The notes under the pieces were generated by a model. That model worked only from the letters and a program-made list of their open reading frames with translations. It made no database searches and was not told the origin of the DNA. Shown piece by piece: positions 28,028-36,410 of a stretch of 64,000 bases of DNA. Each line of letters opens with the position of its first letter. The stretch's first letter is position 1. The position numbers were made by a program, and so were the translations under genes. Origin of the DNA: Paracoccus alkanivorans (lineage in GTDB: Bacteria > Pseudomonadota > Alphaproteobacteria > Rhodobacterales > Rhodobacteraceae); contig NZ_QOKZ01000002.1 in assembly GCF_003697785.1 (NCBI RefSeq), positions 496,001 to 560,000 on the forward strand, read 5' to 3'.

Positions 28028-29187
28028 CAGACCAGCCCCATCAGTTCCCGCCCGATCAGCATCCGGCGGATTTCGCTGGTGCCCGCGCCGATCTCCATCA
28101 GCTTGGCGTCGCGGAACAGGCGGCTGACCACGCTGTCATTCAGGAAACCGGCTCCGCCCAGGGCCTGCACCGCCTGATGCGCCTGAACCATCGCCTGCTC
28201 GGAGGCGTAAAGCACCGCGCCCGCCGCGTCCTGCCGCGTCACCTTGCCCGCGTCGCAGGCCCTAGCCACCTCGTAGACATAGGCGCGCGCGGTGTTCAGG
28301 GCGACATACATATCGGCGATCTTGCCCTGCATGAGCTGGAACGACCCGATCGGCTGGCCGAACTGCTTGCGCTCGGCGACATAGGGCATCACCTCGTCCA
28401 GGCAGGCCGCCATAATTCCGGTGCCGATGCCCGACAGCACCAGCCGCTCGTAGTCGAGGCCCGACATCAGGACACGCACGCCGCGGCCCTCCTCGCCCAG
28501 CACGTTCTCGAACGGGATCTCGCAATTCTCGAAGATCAGCTCGCCCGTGTTCGAGCCGCGCATCCCCAGCTTGTCGAAATGCGGGCTGGTCGAGAAACCC
28601 TGCATCCCGCGTTCGACGATGAATGCGGTGATGCCCTTGCTGCCGGCATCCGGGTCGGTCTTTGCATACACAACCAGCGTCTGTGCATCCGGCGCATTGG
28701 TGATCCAGTATTTATTGCCGTTCAGCACGTAGCGGTCATTCTTCTTCTCGGCCCGCAGCTTCATGCCAACGACATCGCTGCCCGCCCCTTCCTCGGACAT
28801 GGCCAGCGCGCCGACATGCTCACCGCTGCACAGTTTGGGCAGGTATTTCGCCCGCTGCTCATCGGTGCCGTTCAGCTTGATCTGGTTCACACACAGATTC
28901 GAATGCGCGCCATAGGACAGGCTGACCGAAGCCGATGCCCGGGCGATCTCCTCTGTCGCCACGACATGCGCCAGATAGCCCATGCCGGAACCGCCGAACT
29001 CCTCGGGCACGGTGATGCCCAGCAGGCCCAGTTCGCCCATCTCTGTCCATAGCTCGTTGGGAAATTCGTTCTTGCGGTCCACCTCTGCCGCCATGGGCCT
29101 GACGCGATCCTGCGCCCAACGATGCACCATCTCGCGCAGCGCATTCACATCCTCGCCCAGATCGAACTGCATTCCTCGGGTGAACAT
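28027..29187 (-). CDS. ivd: Isovaleryl-CoA dehydrogenase
   Basis: 386-residue FAD acyl-CoA dehydrogenase, first dedicated enzyme of leucine breakdown, oxidising isovaleryl-CoA to 3-methylcrotonyl-CoA and passing electrons to ETF. The catalytic base is Glu247 in [11 protein letters not shown], the position used by isovaleryl-CoA dehydrogenases rather than the C-terminal Glu of short- and medium-chain enzymes. FAD-binding segments are [10 protein letters not shown] and WITNAPDA. The ATG at 29187 follows GGAGG closely; an upstream ATG at 29205 precedes that Shine-Dalgarno and is rejected. It is the first gene of a ten-gene operon. Confidence 0.94.
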   Translation of the reverse strand: MFTRGMQFDLGEDVNALREMVHRWAQDRVRPMAAEVDRKNEFPNELWTEMGELGLLGITVPEEFGGSGMGYLAHVVATEEIARASASVSLSYGAHSNLCVNQIKLNGTDEQRAKYLPKLCSGEHVGALAMSEEGAGSDVVGMKLRAEKKNDRYVLNGNKYWITNAPDAQTLVVYAKTDPDAGSKGITAFIVERGMQGFSTSPHFDKLGMRGSNTGELIFENCEIPFENVLGEEGRGVRVLMSGLDYERLVLSGIGTGIMAACLDEVMPYVAERKQFGQPIGSFQLMQGKIADMYVALNTARAYVYEVARACDAGKVTRQDAAGAVLYASEQAMVQAHQAVQALGGAGFLNDSVVSRLFRDAKLMEIGAGTSEIRRMLIGRELMGLV

Positions 29188-29209
29188 CGCGCCCCCTCCT
29201 CCCATTTAT

Positions 29210-29260
29210 TGAACATATGTTCATTTAATGTAAATACGCCAAGCAGATCCCCTGCGTCAA
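29210..29260 (-). promoter_or_regulatory. Leucine operon promoter with 14-bp palindromic operator
   Basis: On the minus strand: -35 TTGACG (29260-29255), 18-nt spacer, -10 TATTTA (29236-29231). Just downstream is the perfect palindrome TGAACATATGTTCA at 29210-29223, which would cover the transcription start and lies 23 bp before the ivd ATG. The arrangement is that of a repressor-controlled promoter. The size and symmetry fit a TetR-type or similar dimeric repressor; no regulator gene is adjacent. Confidence 0.6.
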
Positions 29261-29364
29261 GCAAAAGCCTGCGCCCGATCCCGCTACAGGTCAATATTGC
29301 CGCTTTCGACCCTGGAATGATTGCGATAGTCCTGCCTGGTGTCGAAACCGGGACGGAGCGGCTC

Positions 29365-29919
29365 ATGCGGCTGAAACTTCTGCGCCACGCCCCGCCGCTG
29401 AGCGGGGGACGATTGGCCGGCCGCCGCGATATCGATGCCGATTGCAGCGATTCGACCGCCTGCGCGCGGATGCGGCGCATGATCGGCGATCCCGGGCGGG
29501 TGATCTGCAGTCCGGCGCTGCGCTGTCTGCAGACCGCCGCCGCATTGGGGCTTGAGGTCACCGGCACCAGCCCGGCCTTGTGGGAGCAGGATTACGGCGA
29601 TTGGGAGGGGCGGCGCTACGAGGATTTGCCCGATCTTGGCAATCTTGAGCCGGAGCGGATCGCCGCGCATCGGCCCGAGGGTGGCGAAAGCTTCGACGAC
29701 ATGGCCGCGCGTGTCCGGCCCGAATTGCAGGCATTGACGGATGATACCTTGATCGTCGCCCATGCCGGAACCGTCCGGGCGGCATTGTCGCTGGTGGTGG
29801 GCGCAGCGGCCCTGTCCTTTTCGGTCGCGCCGCTATCGCTGACGATCATGCGCCGGACCGGCAGGGGGTGGGCGGTCGAGGCGGTCAACCTGACGGCGGA
29901 GGCGGAATGTTTGCCCTGA
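29365..29919 (+). CDS. Histidine phosphatase family protein, probable alpha-ribazole phosphatase-like
   Basis: 184 residues of the phosphoglycerate-mutase/histidine-phosphatase fold. The catalytic motif reads LLRHAPP (RHA in place of the common RHG), the second arginine is in CSPALRCLQTA, the acid in EQDYGDWEGRRYEDL and the second histidine in LIVAHAGTVRAAL. CobC enzymes of this type remove the phosphate from alpha-ribazole-5'-phosphate or adenosylcobalamin-5'-phosphate. The next gene is cobD, overlapping by 13 nt, which supports a cobalamin role. The frame is open upstream to 29122 but that part lies over the operon promoter. Confidence 0.75.
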   Translation: MRLKLLRHAPPLSGGRLAGRRDIDADCSDSTACARMRRMIGDPGRVICSPALRCLQTAAALGLEVTGTSPALWEQDYGDWEGRRYEDLPDLGNLEPERIAAHRPEGGESFDDMAARVRPELQALTDDTLIVAHAGTVRAALSLVVGAAALSFSVAPLSLTIMRRTGRGWAVEAVNLTAEAECLP

Positions 29920-30815
29920 GTGCCCTGATCGCCCTGCTGGCCGATGCGCTTCTCGGCTGGCCCGATGCGCTATATCGCCGTCTTGGCCATCCGGTGGTCT
30001 GGATCGGCGCATTGATCGAGCGGCTGGACCACCGGATGAACCGGGGCAGTGAACGCTTTGGCAAGGGCATGGCGGCCAGCCTGATCGTCATCGCGGCGGC
30101 GGTCCTGCCCGCACTGATCCTGCAATCCTTGCTGGGTCCGGTCATCGCCGGGCTGCTGGCATGGCCGCTGGTCGCTGCACGGTCCCTGCATGATCACCTG
30201 CGCGCGGTTGAAACACCGCTTCTGGCGGGCAATCTGAAAGCCGCGCGCGAGGCGACATCGATGATCGTGGGGCGTGACGTCTCCCGCGCCGACGAGGCCG
30301 CCCTGTCCCGCGCCGGCATCGAGAGCCTGGCCGAGAACGCCTCGGACGGTGTGGTCGCGCCGCTGTTCTGGGCGGCGGCGGCCGGGCTGCCCGGAATCGC
30401 GGCCTACAAGGCGATCAACACGCTGGACTCGATGATCGGGCACCGGACGCCGCGTCATCAGGAATTCGGCCGTTTCGCGGCAAGACTGGACGATTTCGCG
30501 AACTGGTTGCCGGCGCGGCTGACGGCATTGCTGTTCACGCTCGCCTCCGGCTCCCTGCATCCCTGGCGGATCGCAAGACGCGACGCGGGGGGCCATCGCT
30601 CGCCCAATGCCGGCTGGCCCGAGGCCGCAATGGCCGCCGCCCTGAAAGTGCGGCTTTCCGGTCCGCGCATCTATGGCAGCCAAATCGCGGATGAGCCATG
30701 GCTGAACGGATCGGATCGCGATCCCGACGCCACCGATATCGAGCCCGCGCTGGCGCTGTATCGGCGGGCAATCATCGCGGGCGGGCTGGTTTTGCTGGTG
30801 ATCGTCCTGCTTTAA
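29907..30815 (+). CDS. cobD: Adenosylcobinamide-phosphate synthase CobD/CbiB
   Basis: 302-residue inner-membrane protein that attaches aminopropanol (phosphate) to adenosylcobyric acid. Motifs: the opening LSALIALLADALLGWPDALYRRLGHPV is shortened here to LLADALLGWP and LGHPVVWIG, then GIESLAENASDGVVAPLFW, YKAINTLDSMIGH and SPNAGWPEAAMAAAL, all diagnostic of CbiB/CobD. Four to five hydrophobic helices are visible. It starts inside the end of the phosphatase gene with GGCGGA just upstream. No other cob genes are present in the window. Confidence 0.92.
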   Translation: MFALSALIALLADALLGWPDALYRRLGHPVVWIGALIERLDHRMNRGSERFGKGMAASLIVIAAAVLPALILQSLLGPVIAGLLAWPLVAARSLHDHLRAVETPLLAGNLKAAREATSMIVGRDVSRADEAALSRAGIESLAENASDGVVAPLFWAAAAGLPGIAAYKAINTLDSMIGHRTPRHQEFGRFAARLDDFANWLPARLTALLFTLASGSLHPWRIARRDAGGHRSPNAGWPEAAMAAALKVRLSGPRIYGSQIADEPWLNGSDRDPDATDIEPALALYRRAIIAGGLVLLVIVLL

Positions 30816-30909
30816 GCATTTGCGGACAGCCCGGCACAAGGCGGGCGCCCGCCATTCGCCTCACCCGAATCACTGGCAAACAGATCCCGCAACTGCTAAA
30901 TCTGGTAGA

Positions 30910-32736
30910 ATGAACAACCACAGCCCCAATATCCGCCCGATCATCCGGCAACTGGACGAGGCCACCGCCAACCGCATCGCGGCGGGCGAGGTGGTGGAGC
31001 GGCCGGCTTCGGCGGTCAAGGAACTGGTCGAGAATGCGCTGGATGCGGGCGCGACCCGGATCGACATCGCCATAGAGGAAGGTGGCAAGCGGCTGATCCG
31101 CGTCAGCGATGACGGCTGCGGCATGACGCCCGACGACCTGCCGCTGGCGCTTTCACGCCATGCAACCAGCAAGATCGACGGCAATGACCTTCTGGCGATC
31201 AACAGTTTCGGGTTCCGCGGCGAGGCGCTGCCCTCACTGGGCGCGGTGGGACGGCTGACCATCACTTCGCGCGTGGACGGCGATGAGGGTGCGGAAATCT
31301 CGGTCACTGCGGGCCGGATCACTCCGCCCCGTCCCGCCGCCGGAAATCGCGGCACGGTGGTCGAGCTGCGCGATCTGTTCTTTGCCACCCCCGCGCGGCT
31401 GAAATTCATGCGCAGCGAGCGTGCCGAGACGCAGGCCGTGGCCGAGACCGTTCGCCGCCTCGCCATGGCCGAGCCCTATACCGGCTTTACCCTGAGCGCC
31501 GACGGCAAGGAGGCGTTCCGCGCCGATGCCGAGCAAGGGGAACTGTTCGGCGCGCTTCAGGCCCGCCTGGCCCGGGTCATGGGCCGCGATTTCATCGACA
31601 ATGCCATCGCCATCGATGCCGAGCGCGACGGGTTGACGCTGACCGGCTTTGCCGCCCTGCCGACCTATTCGCGTGGCGCGGCGGTGGCGCAGCATCTTTA
31701 CGTCAATGGCCGCCCGGTGCGCGACAAGCTGCTGACCGGGGCACTGCGGGCGGGCTACATGGATGTGCTGGCCTCGGGACGGCATCCGGCGGCGGTGCTG
31801 TACCTGACCTGCGATCCGCAACTTGTCGATGTGAACGTCCATCCCGCCAAGGCCGAGGTCCGGTTCCGCGATCCCACCGCCGCGCGTGGGCTGGTGGTCA
31901 GCGCGCTTCGGCACGGGCTGGCCAATGCCGGGCACCGGGCCTCCTCGACCGTGGGCGATGCGACGCTGGCCGCGTTCCGGCCTGAGCCCGCCCGGTTGAA
32001 CGCGCCGCCGCCGCGCAATTACCAGATGGATTACCGCCCCTCTGGCGGGGCGATCCGGGCAAGCCTCGATCTGCAGGCGCCCGTGCCGATGCAGGAGACC
32101 GGCTTTTCCGAGGCACCCTCCGCCCGGTTCGAGCCCGCGGGTGACGACGCCCCAGCCACGGCCCCCCTTGGGGCGGCACGCGCCCAGATCCACGAGAATT
32201 ACATTATCGCGCAAAGCGATGACGGGCTGGTCATCGTCGATCAGCATGCCGCGCATGAACGGCTTGTCTACGAACGGCTCAAGGCCCAGGCAGAGGCCAA
32301 TGGCATCGCCAGCCAGGCCCTGCTGATCCCCGAGATCGTCGAACTGTCCGAAGCCGACGCCGCCCGCATCCTGTCCATCGCCGGTGAACTGGCCGAACTC
32401 GGCCTTGTCATCGAGGCATTCGGCGGCGGCGCGGTGGCAGTGCGCGAGGCGCCCGCGATGCTGACCAGGCTGAACGCACAGGCCTTGATCCGCGACATTC
32501 TGGACGACCTGTCCGACCAAGGCACCTCGGACCGCCTGCGCGCGCGGCTCGACGCGGTGCTGTCCTCGATGGCCTGCCACGGCTCGGTGCGTTCCGGCCG
32601 GCGGATGACCGCCGACGAGATGAACGCATTGCTGCGCGACATGGAACGAACCCCGAAATCCGGCCAGTGCAACCATGGCAGACCCACCTGGGTCAAGCTG
32701 CGGCTGGCGGATATCGAGCGGCTCTTCGGCCGCTAG
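30910..32736 (+). CDS. mutL: DNA mismatch repair protein MutL
   Basis: 608 residues. The N-terminal GHKL ATPase has IAAGEVVERPASAVKELVENALDAG split here as IAAGEVVERP and KELVENALDAG, DDGCGM, and FGFRGEAL; the transducer domain follows, then a Pro-rich linker (about 360-440) and the dimerisation domain. The C-terminal endonuclease motif DQHA(x2)E(x4)E is intact (DQHAAHERLVYE), and the terminal CNHGRPT motif is present, so this is the nicking type of MutL expected in a genus without MutH. The ATG at 30910 is chosen for family length; its Shine-Dalgarno is weak. Confidence 0.96.
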   Translation: MNNHSPNIRPIIRQLDEATANRIAAGEVVERPASAVKELVENALDAGATRIDIAIEEGGKRLIRVSDDGCGMTPDDLPLALSRHATSKIDGNDLLAINSFGFRGEALPSLGAVGRLTITSRVDGDEGAEISVTAGRITPPRPAAGNRGTVVELRDLFFATPARLKFMRSERAETQAVAETVRRLAMAEPYTGFTLSADGKEAFRADAEQGELFGALQARLARVMGRDFIDNAIAIDAERDGLTLTGFAALPTYSRGAAVAQHLYVNGRPVRDKLLTGALRAGYMDVLASGRHPAAVLYLTCDPQLVDVNVHPAKAEVRFRDPTAARGLVVSALRHGLANAGHRASSTVGDATLAAFRPEPARLNAPPPRNYQMDYRPSGGAIRASLDLQAPVPMQETGFSEAPSARFEPAGDDAPATAPLGAARAQIHENYIIAQSDDGLVIVDQHAAHERLVYERLKAQAEANGIASQALLIPEIVELSEADAARILSIAGELAELGLVIEAFGGGAVAVREAPAMLTRLNAQALIRDILDDLSDQGTSDRLRARLDAVLSSMACHGSVRSGRRMTADEMNALLRDMERTPKSGQCNHGRPTWVKLRLADIERLFGR

Positions 32737-32749
32737 GGACCAGCCCCGG

Positions 32750-34036
32750 TCAGCCCTTCCGCCCGGCTTCCAGCGCGTCCTCGAAAGTGCGCAGCCCGGT
32801 GGTCGGGGCCTGCACCAGCACCGACATGTTGCCGGGCTTGTGCTCGTTTTTATACATCTTCATATGCGCCTGCGGGATCTCGGCCCAGGGGAAAACCTCG
32901 GACATGCAGGGATCAAGGCGGCGCTCCAGCATAAGCTGGTTGGCGGCGCTGGCCTGTTTCAGATGAGCGAAATGGCTGCCCTGCACGCGCTTTTGATGCA
33001 TCCACAGGTAGCGGACATCGAAGGTGCAGTTGAACCCGGTGGTGCCCGCGCAGATCACCACCATGCCGCCCTTCTTGCACACGAAGGTCGAGACCGGGAA
33101 GGTCGCCTCGCCCGGATGTTCGAAGACGATATCGACATTGTTGCCCTTGCCGGTGATGTCCCAGATGGCCTTGCCGAACTTGCGGACTTCCTTGAACCAA
33201 TCGGCATATTCGGGGGTGTTGACCTTGGGAAGCTGACCCCAGCAGTTGAAGTCCTTGCGGTTGATGACGCCCTTGGCGCCAAGGCTCATGACGAAATCGC
33301 GCTTGTCCTCTTCGGAGATTACGCCGATGGCATTGCCGCCTGCGGCGTTGATCAACTGGATGGCATAGGAGCCAAGCCCCCCGGAGGCGCCCCAGACCAG
33401 CACGTTCATGCCCGGTTTCAGTTCATGCGGTTCATGGCCGAACAGCATCCGGTAGGCGGTGGCCAGCGTTAGCGTGTAGCAGGCCGATTCCTCCCATGTC
33501 AGGTGACGCGGGCGGGGCATGAGCTGCTGCGCCTGCACACGGGTGAACTGGGCGAATGAACCGTCCGGCGTCTCGTATCCCCAGATGCGCTGGCTGGGCG
33601 AATACATCGGATCGCCGCCATTGCAATGCTCGTCATCGCCATCGTCCTGGTTGCAATGGATGACGACCTCGTCGCCGACCTTCCAGCGCTTGACCTTGTC
33701 ACCCACCGCCCAGACAATCCCGGAGGCATCCGATCCGGCGATGTGATATTCCGCGCCATGCCCGTCAAATGGGCTGATCGGCTGGCCCAGCCCGGCCCAG
33801 ATACCGTTGTAGTTGACGCCAGCCGCCATCACCAGGACCAGCACCTCGTTGCTGTCGATCGCCGGGGTATCCACGATTTCCAGCTGCATCGCCTTGTCCG
33901 GCTCTCCGTGGCGTTCGCGGCGAATGGCCCAGGCATGCATCTGCCTGGGCACATGCCCGAGGGGCGGCATCTCGCCGATCTCGTAAAGATCTTTCTGGGG
34001 CGCCTCATAGGGCGCGATCGGGGCATCAAGGGCCAT
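32750..34036 (-). CDS. ccr: Crotonyl-CoA carboxylase/reductase
   Basis: 428-residue MDR-family enzyme that reductively carboxylates crotonyl-CoA to ethylmalonyl-CoA with NADPH and CO2, the key step of the ethylmalonyl-CoA pathway. The N-terminus MALDAPIAPYEAPQKDLYEIG and AAGVNYNGIWAGLG are shown here in part (KDLYEIGEMPPLG, GVNYNGIWAGLG); CNQDDGDDEHCNGGDPM and the Rossmann segment VWGASGGLGSYAIQL are diagnostic of Ccr rather than ordinary quinone reductases. The start has AAGGAG 6 nt upstream. It is divergent from ecm, the next-but-one enzyme, across 210 bp. Its 3' end is 13 bp from the convergent mutL stop. Confidence 0.96.
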   Translation of the reverse strand: MALDAPIAPYEAPQKDLYEIGEMPPLGHVPRQMHAWAIRRERHGEPDKAMQLEIVDTPAIDSNEVLVLVMAAGVNYNGIWAGLGQPISPFDGHGAEYHIAGSDASGIVWAVGDKVKRWKVGDEVVIHCNQDDGDDEHCNGGDPMYSPSQRIWGYETPDGSFAQFTRVQAQQLMPRPRHLTWEESACYTLTLATAYRMLFGHEPHELKPGMNVLVWGASGGLGSYAIQLINAAGGNAIGVISEEDKRDFVMSLGAKGVINRKDFNCWGQLPKVNTPEYADWFKEVRKFGKAIWDITGKGNNVDIVFEHPGEATFPVSTFVCKKGGMVVICAGTTGFNCTFDVRYLWMHQKRVQGSHFAHLKQASAANQLMLERRLDPCMSEVFPWAEIPQAHMKMYKNEHKPGNMSVLVQAPTTGLRTFEDALEAGRKG

Positions 34037-34101
34037 CTGCATCTCCTTCACCGTGCCGCGGTGCAGAATCACCGGGTATCCGAGCTTGTTCCTATGATGG
34101 C

Positions 34102-34117
34102 TTGCGCAATTTTGCAA
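34102..34117. promoter_or_regulatory. Candidate TTGCGC-TTGCAA operator between ccr and ecm
   Basis: TTGCGC at 34102-34107, 4-nt spacer AATT, TTGCAA at 34112-34117, located 66-81 bp upstream of the ccr start and between the two divergent genes. A similar pair with a 5-nt spacer lies upstream of mcd at 53550. TTGCAA-type half-sites are known for RamB/ScfR-family acyl-CoA regulators, including PccR of Rhodobacter sphaeroides. No such regulator is encoded in the window. Confidence 0.45.
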
Positions 34118-34183
34118 CCATAAGAACTGATAATTTGTAATATTGTGTCTATGCGGTTGTTGAAATTGCCGCGACGCGGCGAA

Positions 34184-34212
34184 TTGACTGCGCATCAATG
34201 TTTCTGTATCTG
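34184..34212 (+). promoter_or_regulatory. Sigma-70-like promoter of ecm
   Basis: TTGACT at 34184-34189, a 17-nt spacer, and TATCTG at 34207-34212. Transcription would begin about 27 nt before the ecm ATG at 34247. This is one of the best -35/-10 pairs in the window. Confidence 0.55.
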
Positions 34213-34246
34213 GGATTCAGTCGAAAGATTGTTGCGAGGACTTGAA

Positions 34247-36205
34247 ATGGCCGAGAAAGACAAACCCTGGCTGTTCCGCACCTATGCGGGCCATTCCACG
34301 GCCGAAAAGTCGAATGCACTGTACCGGGGCAATCTGGCCAAGGGGCAGACCGGCCTGTCGGTAGCTTTCGATTTGCCCACGCAGACCGGCTATGACAGCG
34401 ATCACGTGCTGGCACGGGGCGAAGTCGGCAAGGTCGGCGTGCCGATCTGCCATCTTGGCGACATGCGGCTGCTATTCGACCAGATCCCGCTGGAACAGAT
34501 GAACACCTCGATGACGATCAACGCGACGGCGCCATGGCTGCTGTCGCTCTATATCGCCGTGGCCGAGGAACAGGGGGCGGATGTCACGAAACTGCAGGGC
34601 ACGGTGCAGAACGACATCATCAAGGAATACCTCTCGCGCGGGACCTATATCTGCCCGCCCAAGCCCTCATTGCGGATGATTACCGACGTGGCGGCCTATA
34701 CGGCGAAGCACCTGCCGAAATGGAACCCGATGAATGTCTGCTCCTACCACCTGCAAGAAGCCGGGGCGACGCCGCAGCAGGAACTGGCCTATGCGCTGGC
34801 CACCGGGATCGCGGTTCTGGACGACCTGAAGGGCAAGGTCCCGGCCGGAGACTTCCCGGCCATGGTCGGGCGAATCAGCTTTTTCGTGAATGCCGGCATC
34901 CGCTTCGTGACCGAGATGTGCAAGATGCGCGCCTTCACCGAGCTGTGGGACGAGATCACCGCCACCCGTTACGGTATCGAGGAGCCGAAATACCGGCGTT
35001 TCCGCTATGGTGTGCAGGTCAACAGCCTTGGCCTGACGGAGCAGCAGCCGGAAAACAACGTCTACCGCATCCTGCTGGAAATGCTGGCGGTGACGCTGTC
35101 GAAAAACGCGCGGGCGCGGGCGGTGCAGCTTCCCGCATGGAACGAGGCGCTCGGGCTCCCCCGGCCATGGGACCAGCAATGGTCGCTGCGAATGCAGCAG
35201 ATCGTCGCCTACGAGACCGACCTTCTGGAATATGGCGACCTGTTCGACGGTAACCCGGTCATCGCCGCCAGGGTCGAGGAACTCAAGGCGGGTGCGCGCG
35301 ACGAATTGAAGCTGCTGGACGAGATGGGCGGCGCGATCGCGGCCATCGACTACATGAAATCCCGGCTGGTCGAGTCGAATGCCGAGCGTTTCAACAGGAT
35401 CGAATCGAACGAGACCGTGGTGGTCGGCGTGAACCGTTGGGAACAGGGCGAGCCCTCGCCGCTGACGGCAGGCGATGGCGGCATCATGACCGTCGATCCG
35501 GAGGTCGAGCAGGACCAGATCGCCCGCCTGAACGAATGGCGCGAGACCCGCGACGAGGGTGCCGCCCGGGCCGCGCTGGCCGCGCTGCGCGAGGTGGCGC
35601 GGAACGGTGGCAATATCATGCCCCCCTCTGTCGAGGCGGCCAGGGCCGGCGTCACGACCGGCGAATGGGCCGGGGTGATGCGGGAAATCCATGGCGAGTA
35701 TCGCGGACCCACCGGCGTGTCGGCCTCGCCCTCGAACCGGACCGAGGGGCTGGAGGAGATCCGCGAGGCGGTGGATGCGGTCAGCACCCGCTTGGGGCGG
35801 CGTCTGAAATTCGTGGTCGGCAAACCGGGGCTGGACGGGCATTCCAACGGCGCCGAGCAGATCGCCTTCCGCGCCCGCGATTGCGGCATGGATATCACCT
35901 ATGAAGGCATCCGCCTGACGCCCGAGCAGATCGTCACCCGCGCCCTGGAGGAAGAGGCCCATGTCGTCGGCCTGTCGATCCTGTCGGGCAGCCACCTGCC
36001 CCTGATCGAGGAATTGATGGAACGCATGCGCGAGGCGGGGCTGGGTCATATCCCCGTCATCGCCGGCGGGATCATCCCCGAGGAAGACGCGAAACGGCTG
36101 CTCGCCATGGGCGTGGCGCGGGTCTATACGCCCAAGGATTTCCAGCTCAACAGGATCATGATGGATATCGTGGCGCTTGTGGAACCGGGAGCGGCGGCGG
36201 CCTGA
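34247..36205 (+). CDS. ecm: Ethylmalonyl-CoA mutase (B12-dependent)
   Basis: 652-residue adenosylcobalamin mutase converting (2R)-ethylmalonyl-CoA to methylsuccinyl-CoA. The N-terminal substrate barrel starts KPWLFRTYAGHSTAEKSN and contains SVAFDLPTQTGYDSD; the C-terminal cobalamin domain has the DxHxxG motif as DGHSNG (His532), then SILSGSHLPLI and AGGIIPEEDA. Subunit and cobalamin domains are on one chain, as in Ecm/MeaA. Length and divergence from ccr separate it from methylmalonyl-CoA mutase. GAGGA precedes the ATG at 34247; a longer frame from 34145 covers the promoter and is rejected. Confidence 0.95.
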   Translation: MAEKDKPWLFRTYAGHSTAEKSNALYRGNLAKGQTGLSVAFDLPTQTGYDSDHVLARGEVGKVGVPICHLGDMRLLFDQIPLEQMNTSMTINATAPWLLSLYIAVAEEQGADVTKLQGTVQNDIIKEYLSRGTYICPPKPSLRMITDVAAYTAKHLPKWNPMNVCSYHLQEAGATPQQELAYALATGIAVLDDLKGKVPAGDFPAMVGRISFFVNAGIRFVTEMCKMRAFTELWDEITATRYGIEEPKYRRFRYGVQVNSLGLTEQQPENNVYRILLEMLAVTLSKNARARAVQLPAWNEALGLPRPWDQQWSLRMQQIVAYETDLLEYGDLFDGNPVIAARVEELKAGARDELKLLDEMGGAIAAIDYMKSRLVESNAERFNRIESNETVVVGVNRWEQGEPSPLTAGDGGIMTVDPEVEQDQIARLNEWRETRDEGAARAALAALREVARNGGNIMPPSVEAARAGVTTGEWAGVMREIHGEYRGPTGVSASPSNRTEGLEEIREAVDAVSTRLGRRLKFVVGKPGLDGHSNGAEQIAFRARDCGMDITYEGIRLTPEQIVTRALEEEAHVVGLSILSGSHLPLIEELMERMREAGLGHIPVIAGGIIPEEDAKRLLAMGVARVYTPKDFQLNRIMMDIVALVEPGAAAA

Positions 36206-36314
36206 TCGTCAGGCCGGCCGGGCCGGTCGGTCTTGCAGGGACGCATTCCTGTCTGGCTCAATCTCCGCAGGCCTGGCGCAATATCCCGGCGTTATCATCC
36301 ACGAGCGAACCCCT

Positions 36315-36365
36315 CTCTTCTTCTTTGTTCAAATACCTTGCGGCGCCGATGCCACGCAGCGCCGC
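36315..36365 (+). repeat. TTCTTCTTTG-type intergenic element with GC hairpin
   Basis: CTCTTCTTCTTTG followed by AAATACC at 36315-36337, then a perfect 7-bp stem GCGGCGC (36340-36346) and GCGCCGC (36359-36365). It lies in the 205-bp gap between the convergent ecm and oxidoreductase genes. A GGCCGGCC-rich stretch just after the ecm stop (about 36210-36228) may also fold. No gene is visible in this gap. Confidence 0.6.
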
Positions 36366-36410
36366 CGTCACGAAAACCGCCCGGCAACGAAACGCGGGGA
36401 TACCTTGCCG

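Noticed and set aside
36206..36410. Small gene between ecm and the oxidoreductase
   Set aside because: No start with a ribosome binding site; the region is accounted for by a dispersed element and GC-rich hairpins.
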